This document shows, piece by piece, positions 12,598 to 15,268 of a stretch of DNA of 15,268 nt; position 1 is the first letter of the stretch; the number at the start of each line of letters is the position of its first letter. The notes below the pieces were generated by a model. The model saw only the letters and a list, made by a program, of their open reading frames with translations. It was not told where the DNA came from and made no database searches. The translations under genes were made by a program, and so were the position numbers. The stretch lies in contig CAKZJM010000095.1 of NCBI GenBank assembly GCA_936943315.1, positions 1 through 15,268 on the forward strand. Reading direction: 5' to 3'. Source of the DNA: an uncultured Methylophilus sp. (GTDB lineage Bacteria; Pseudomonadota; Gammaproteobacteria; Burkholderiales; Methylophilaceae).

Positions 12598-13488
12598 ATG
12601 ACTACCCCCGCATTTGTTTTTGATCATTGGGCAACCGCACATCAACAACGCGTTGAAACCGTGCTGGCGCGCACCCTGCCTGGTGAAGACACACTGCCAG
12701 AACGGTTGCATGAAGCCATGCGCTACGCAGTGCTGGGCGGGGGCAAACGTGTGCGGGCTTTATTAAGCTATGCTGCTGCAGAGTTAGCGAGTGCCCCGCC
12801 TGAACAGGCAGACTCTGCTGCCGCCGCAGTAGAATTGATCCACGCCTTTTCGCTGGTACATGATGATATGCCATGCATGGACGATGATGATTTGCGTCGT
12901 GGCAAAGCGAGCTGCCACAAGCAGTATGACGATGCGACTGCGTTGCTAGTGGGTGACGCCTTGCAAAGTCTTGCCTTTGAAGCCCTTGCCAATCCAGGCG
13001 CAGCACAAGCGCTAAAGCAGGTGCAAGTGCTGGCGAAAGCCACGGGCTCACGTGGGATGTGCGGTGGCCAAAGCATAGACCTGCAAAGCACGGGCAAACT
13101 GCTGACTCGCAATGCGCTCGAAACCATGCATCAATACAAAACAGGCGCCCTGATTGAGGCGGCAGCCTTGCTCGGTGCTTACGCGGCTGACCATACCTAT
13201 CAACCATTGATCGACACGCTGGAGCAGTATAGCCAGCATATGGGTTTGGCGTTTCAAGTGGTGGATGACATCCTGGATGCTACCGCCGATACGCAAACGC
13301 TGGGCAAAACCGCAGGCAAAGATGCGTTGCAGGAGAAATCAACTTACGTCAGCTTGCTGGGTTTAGACGAAGCCAAGTCGCTGGTGAACGCTTTGCACGC
13401 CCAAACCTTGCAATTGCTCGCTGGTTTTGACAACAAGGCTGACCCACTCAGAGGCATTGCCAAATTTATTTGTGAGCGTCCATTCTAA
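12598..13488 (+). CDS. ispA: Farnesyl diphosphate synthase (short-chain isoprenyl diphosphate synthase)
   Basis: IspA condenses IPP with DMAPP and then GPP to give farnesyl diphosphate, the precursor of quinone side chains and undecaprenyl carriers. The 296-residue protein has the usual length. The first Asp-rich motif DDMPCMD is at 89-95 within HDDMPCMDDDDLRRGK, and the second, DDILD, at 223-227. GGGKRVRALL (47-56) binds IPP. Phe84, five residues before the first motif, supports a short C15 product. The ATG at 12598 has no good Shine-Dalgarno sequence, but the N-terminus fits the family. dxs starts 2 bases after its stop, so translational coupling is likely. Confidence 0.96.
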   Translation: MTTPAFVFDHWATAHQQRVETVLARTLPGEDTLPERLHEAMRYAVLGGGKRVRALLSYAAAELASAPPEQADSAAAAVELIHAFSLVHDDMPCMDDDDLRRGKASCHKQYDDATALLVGDALQSLAFEALANPGAAQALKQVQVLAKATGSRGMCGGQSIDLQSTGKLLTRNALETMHQYKTGALIEAAALLGAYAADHTYQPLIDTLEQYSQHMGLAFQVVDDILDATADTQTLGKTAGKDALQEKSTYVSLLGLDEAKSLVNALHAQTLQLLAGFDNKADPLRGIAKFICERPF

Positions 13489-13490
13489 TC

Positions 13491-15268
13491 ATGACTTCGC
13501 TGCTGTCCTGCATACAATCGCCCACAGACTTACGCACCCTTGAACGCTCACAGCTCAAAGTGCTGGCAGCAGAGCTACGCTCTTTTCTGATTCAAAGTGT
13601 TTCGCAAACAGGTGGACACCTGTCCTCCAACCTGGGCGTGGTCGAGCTCACCATTGCGCTGCACTATATTTACAACACGCCTGATGACCGCCTGGTGTGG
13701 GATGTCGGCCATCAAACCTATCCGCACAAAATACTGACTGGCCGTCGCGATGCCATGGCCAATCTGCGCAAAGCAGGCGGCATTGCCGGATTTCCCAAGC
13801 GCGATGAGAGCGAATACGATACCTTTGGCACCGGCCACTCTAGCACCTCGATTTCAGCGGCTTTAGGGATGGCTGTCGCGGCCAAGGCGCAAGGCTCTAA
13901 CCGTCGTAGCGTTGCCATTATTGGCGATGGCGCCATGACGGCCGGCATGGCATTTGAAGCGCTGAATAATGCGGGCGATATGGATACCAATATTTTGGTC
14001 ATCCTCAATGACAACGACATGAGCATTTCCAACAATGTCGGTGCACTCAACAATTACCTGGCGCGCCTGATGTCTGGCAAGCTGTATGACAGCGTGCGCC
14101 GCAGCGGCAAGAAAGTGCTGGATATCATTCCGCCAGTCAAGGAATTTGCACGCCGTGCTGAAGAGCATGCCAAAGGCATGGTCACCCCAGGCACCCTCTT
14201 TGAAGAATTCGGGTTTAACTATATTGGCCCAATTGATGGACATGACATTGATACGCTGGTAGATACTTTAAACAATATCCGCCAATTGCAAGGCCCGCAA
14301 TTTTTGCATGTGGTGACGCAAAAAGGCAAAGGCTACAGCCCGGCAGAAGACAACCCGAATAAATACCACGGCGTGAGCAAGTTTGACCCGCAAAACGGAC
14401 ATAGCCTGAGCACCAGTGAGCGCCCAACCTACACGCAAATTTTTGGCGACTGGCTGGTCGACATGGCAGCAGCCGATGACAAGCTGGTGGGTATCACGCC
14501 CGCCATGTGTGATGGCTCGGGCCTGAACCGCTTTGCAGAAGCTTATCCGCAACGTTATTTTGATGTCGGGATCGCCGAACAACACGCATTGACCTTTGCC
14601 GCGGGCATGGCCTGCGATGGCCTAAAACCGGTCGTGGCCATTTACTCCACCTTTTTGCAACGCGCCTATGACCAGTTGATCCATGACATCGCCTTGCAAA
14701 AACTGGACGTGCTACTGGCGATTGACCGAGCAGGCCTGGTCGGAGCAGATGGCCCTACCCATGCCGGCAGCTTTGACCTGAGCTTTCTGCGCTGCATCCC
14801 TAACGTAGTGATCATGGCGCCTAGCGACGAAAACGAATGCCGCCAGATGCTGACTACCGGCTATCACTACCCTGGCACGGCAGCAGTACGCTACCCGCGT
14901 GGCAGCGGCATTGGCGCAACGGTTTATCCCACACTGGAAACACTACAGATCGGCAAGGCACAACTCGTCCGCCAGGGTAGTAAAGTCGCAATTCTCGCCT
15001 TTGGCAGCATGTTGCACCCTGCACTGCAAGCCGCTGAAAAACAGGATGCTACTGTGGTCAACATGCGATTTATCAAGCCGCTAGACGAAACGATGGTACT
15101 TGAAATAGCGCGTACGCATGACCATATAGTGACTGTGGAAGAAAACGCTCTCATGGGTGGCGCCGGTGCGGCGGTGATGGAGTGCCTGCAAGCGCACCAC
15201 GTCACACAATCCATCACCTGCCTGGGCTTGCCTGACCAGTTTATTGAGCATGGCAACCATGAAACTAT
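13491..15268 (+). CDS. dxs: 1-deoxy-D-xylulose-5-phosphate synthase (3' end outside window)
   Basis: DXS makes deoxyxylulose-5-phosphate from pyruvate and glyceraldehyde-3-phosphate with thiamine diphosphate, the first and often limiting step of the MEP pathway. 592 codons are visible and the frame is open to the window end; the family is about 620 residues, so roughly 30 are missing. Motifs: GGHLSSNLGV (41-50), DVGHQTYPHK (71-80), GTGHSSTS (113-120), the ThDP/Mg motif starting GDGAMTAG (145-152) with Asn downstream, catalytic Glu363 in IAEQHALTFAAG, and DRAGLVGADGPTHAG (412-426). The ATG is 2 bases after the ispA stop, giving a tight operon. Its substrate glyceraldehyde-3-phosphate is also the GAPDH substrate. 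Confidence 0.98.
   Translation, partial: MTSLLSCIQSPTDLRTLERSQLKVLAAELRSFLIQSVSQTGGHLSSNLGVVELTIALHYIYNTPDDRLVWDVGHQTYPHKILTGRRDAMANLRKAGGIAGFPKRDESEYDTFGTGHSSTSISAALGMAVAAKAQGSNRRSVAIIGDGAMTAGMAFEALNNAGDMDTNILVILNDNDMSISNNVGALNNYLARLMSGKLYDSVRRSGKKVLDIIPPVKEFARRAEEHAKGMVTPGTLFEEFGFNYIGPIDGHDIDTLVDTLNNIRQLQGPQFLHVVTQKGKGYSPAEDNPNKYHGVSKFDPQNGHSLSTSERPTYTQIFGDWLVDMAAADDKLVGITPAMCDGSGLNRFAEAYPQRYFDVGIAEQHALTFAAGMACDGLKPVVAIYSTFLQRAYDQLIHDIALQKLDVLLAIDRAGLVGADGPTHAGSFDLSFLRCIPNVVIMAPSDENECRQMLTTGYHYPGTAAVRYPRGSGIGATVYPTLETLQIGKAQLVRQGSKVAILAFGSMLHPALQAAEKQDATVVNMRFIKPLDETMVLEIARTHDHIVTVEENALMGGAGAAVMECLQAHHVTQSITCLGLPDQFIEHGNHET

Noticed and set aside
12602..13207. 201-codon open frame on the minus strand, antisense to ispA
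   Set aside because: It lies entirely inside a well-supported ispA gene, its composition is odd (many His, Arg, Cys), and no family is recognisable. It is a shadow of ispA codon usage.

Overview
The window looks like chromosome from a betaproteobacterial methylotroph, most likely Methylophilaceae (Methylophilus/Methylovorus type). This is an inference from gene content: an MxaD-like periplasmic SRPBCC protein, a PEP-CTERM protein, a membrane pyrophosphatase beside a soluble one, duplicated GAPDH genes around pgk, and an xseB-ispA-dxs isoprenoid operon. The DNA looks moderate in GC by eye, with AT-rich intergenic stretches. No tRNA, rRNA, CRISPR array, insertion sequence or phage gene was seen.

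Layout. (1) 1-2100: the last codons of the membrane H+-pyrophosphatase hppA (+) meet the soluble pyrophosphatase ppa (-) at a shared hairpin terminator; ykvA-like and purC lie upstream of ppa on the minus strand. (2) 2101-6620: a central-carbon block on the minus strand, reading gap2-pgk-gap1 and then purC. It is interrupted by a PAS-GGDEF diguanylate cyclase gene on the plus strand. A long hairpin over the cyclase stop codon separates it from convergent pgk. (3) 6784-7872: msrA (+) and rppH (-), convergent. (4) 8020-10831: a secreted-protein region with a PEP-CTERM protein (-), then a seven-repeat YVTN beta-propeller protein (+) and an MxaD-like protein (+) ending in a strong terminator. (5) 10832-11529: an isolated type IV pilin gene behind a near-perfect sigma-54 promoter. 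(6) 11598-15268: an alpha/beta-hydrolase carboxylesterase, then xseB-ispA-dxs; dxs runs off the window.

How the genes fit together. GAPDH and PGK carry the lower glycolytic/gluconeogenic steps. Both GAPDH copies lack the acidic residue that normally follows the AIN motif and favours NAD, so one or both may use NADP. The two pyrophosphatases remove PPi from biosynthesis (purC belongs to purine synthesis, ispA and dxs to isoprenoids), one of them conserving the energy as a proton gradient. Dxs feeds the MEP pathway and IspA condenses its products to farnesyl diphosphate. The cyclase, the pilin and the PEP-CTERM protein suggest surface and lifestyle functions, but nothing in the sequence ties them into one pathway.

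Most of the window is ordinary core genome. The observations most worth checking are the GAPDH pair, the sigma-54 pilin promoter with its upstream repeats, the helically phased TCAT repeats before the beta-propeller gene, the long hairpin at the DGC/pgk junction, and the structured 3' region of the MxaD-like gene. I found no convincing evidence of an undescribed defence or mobile system.
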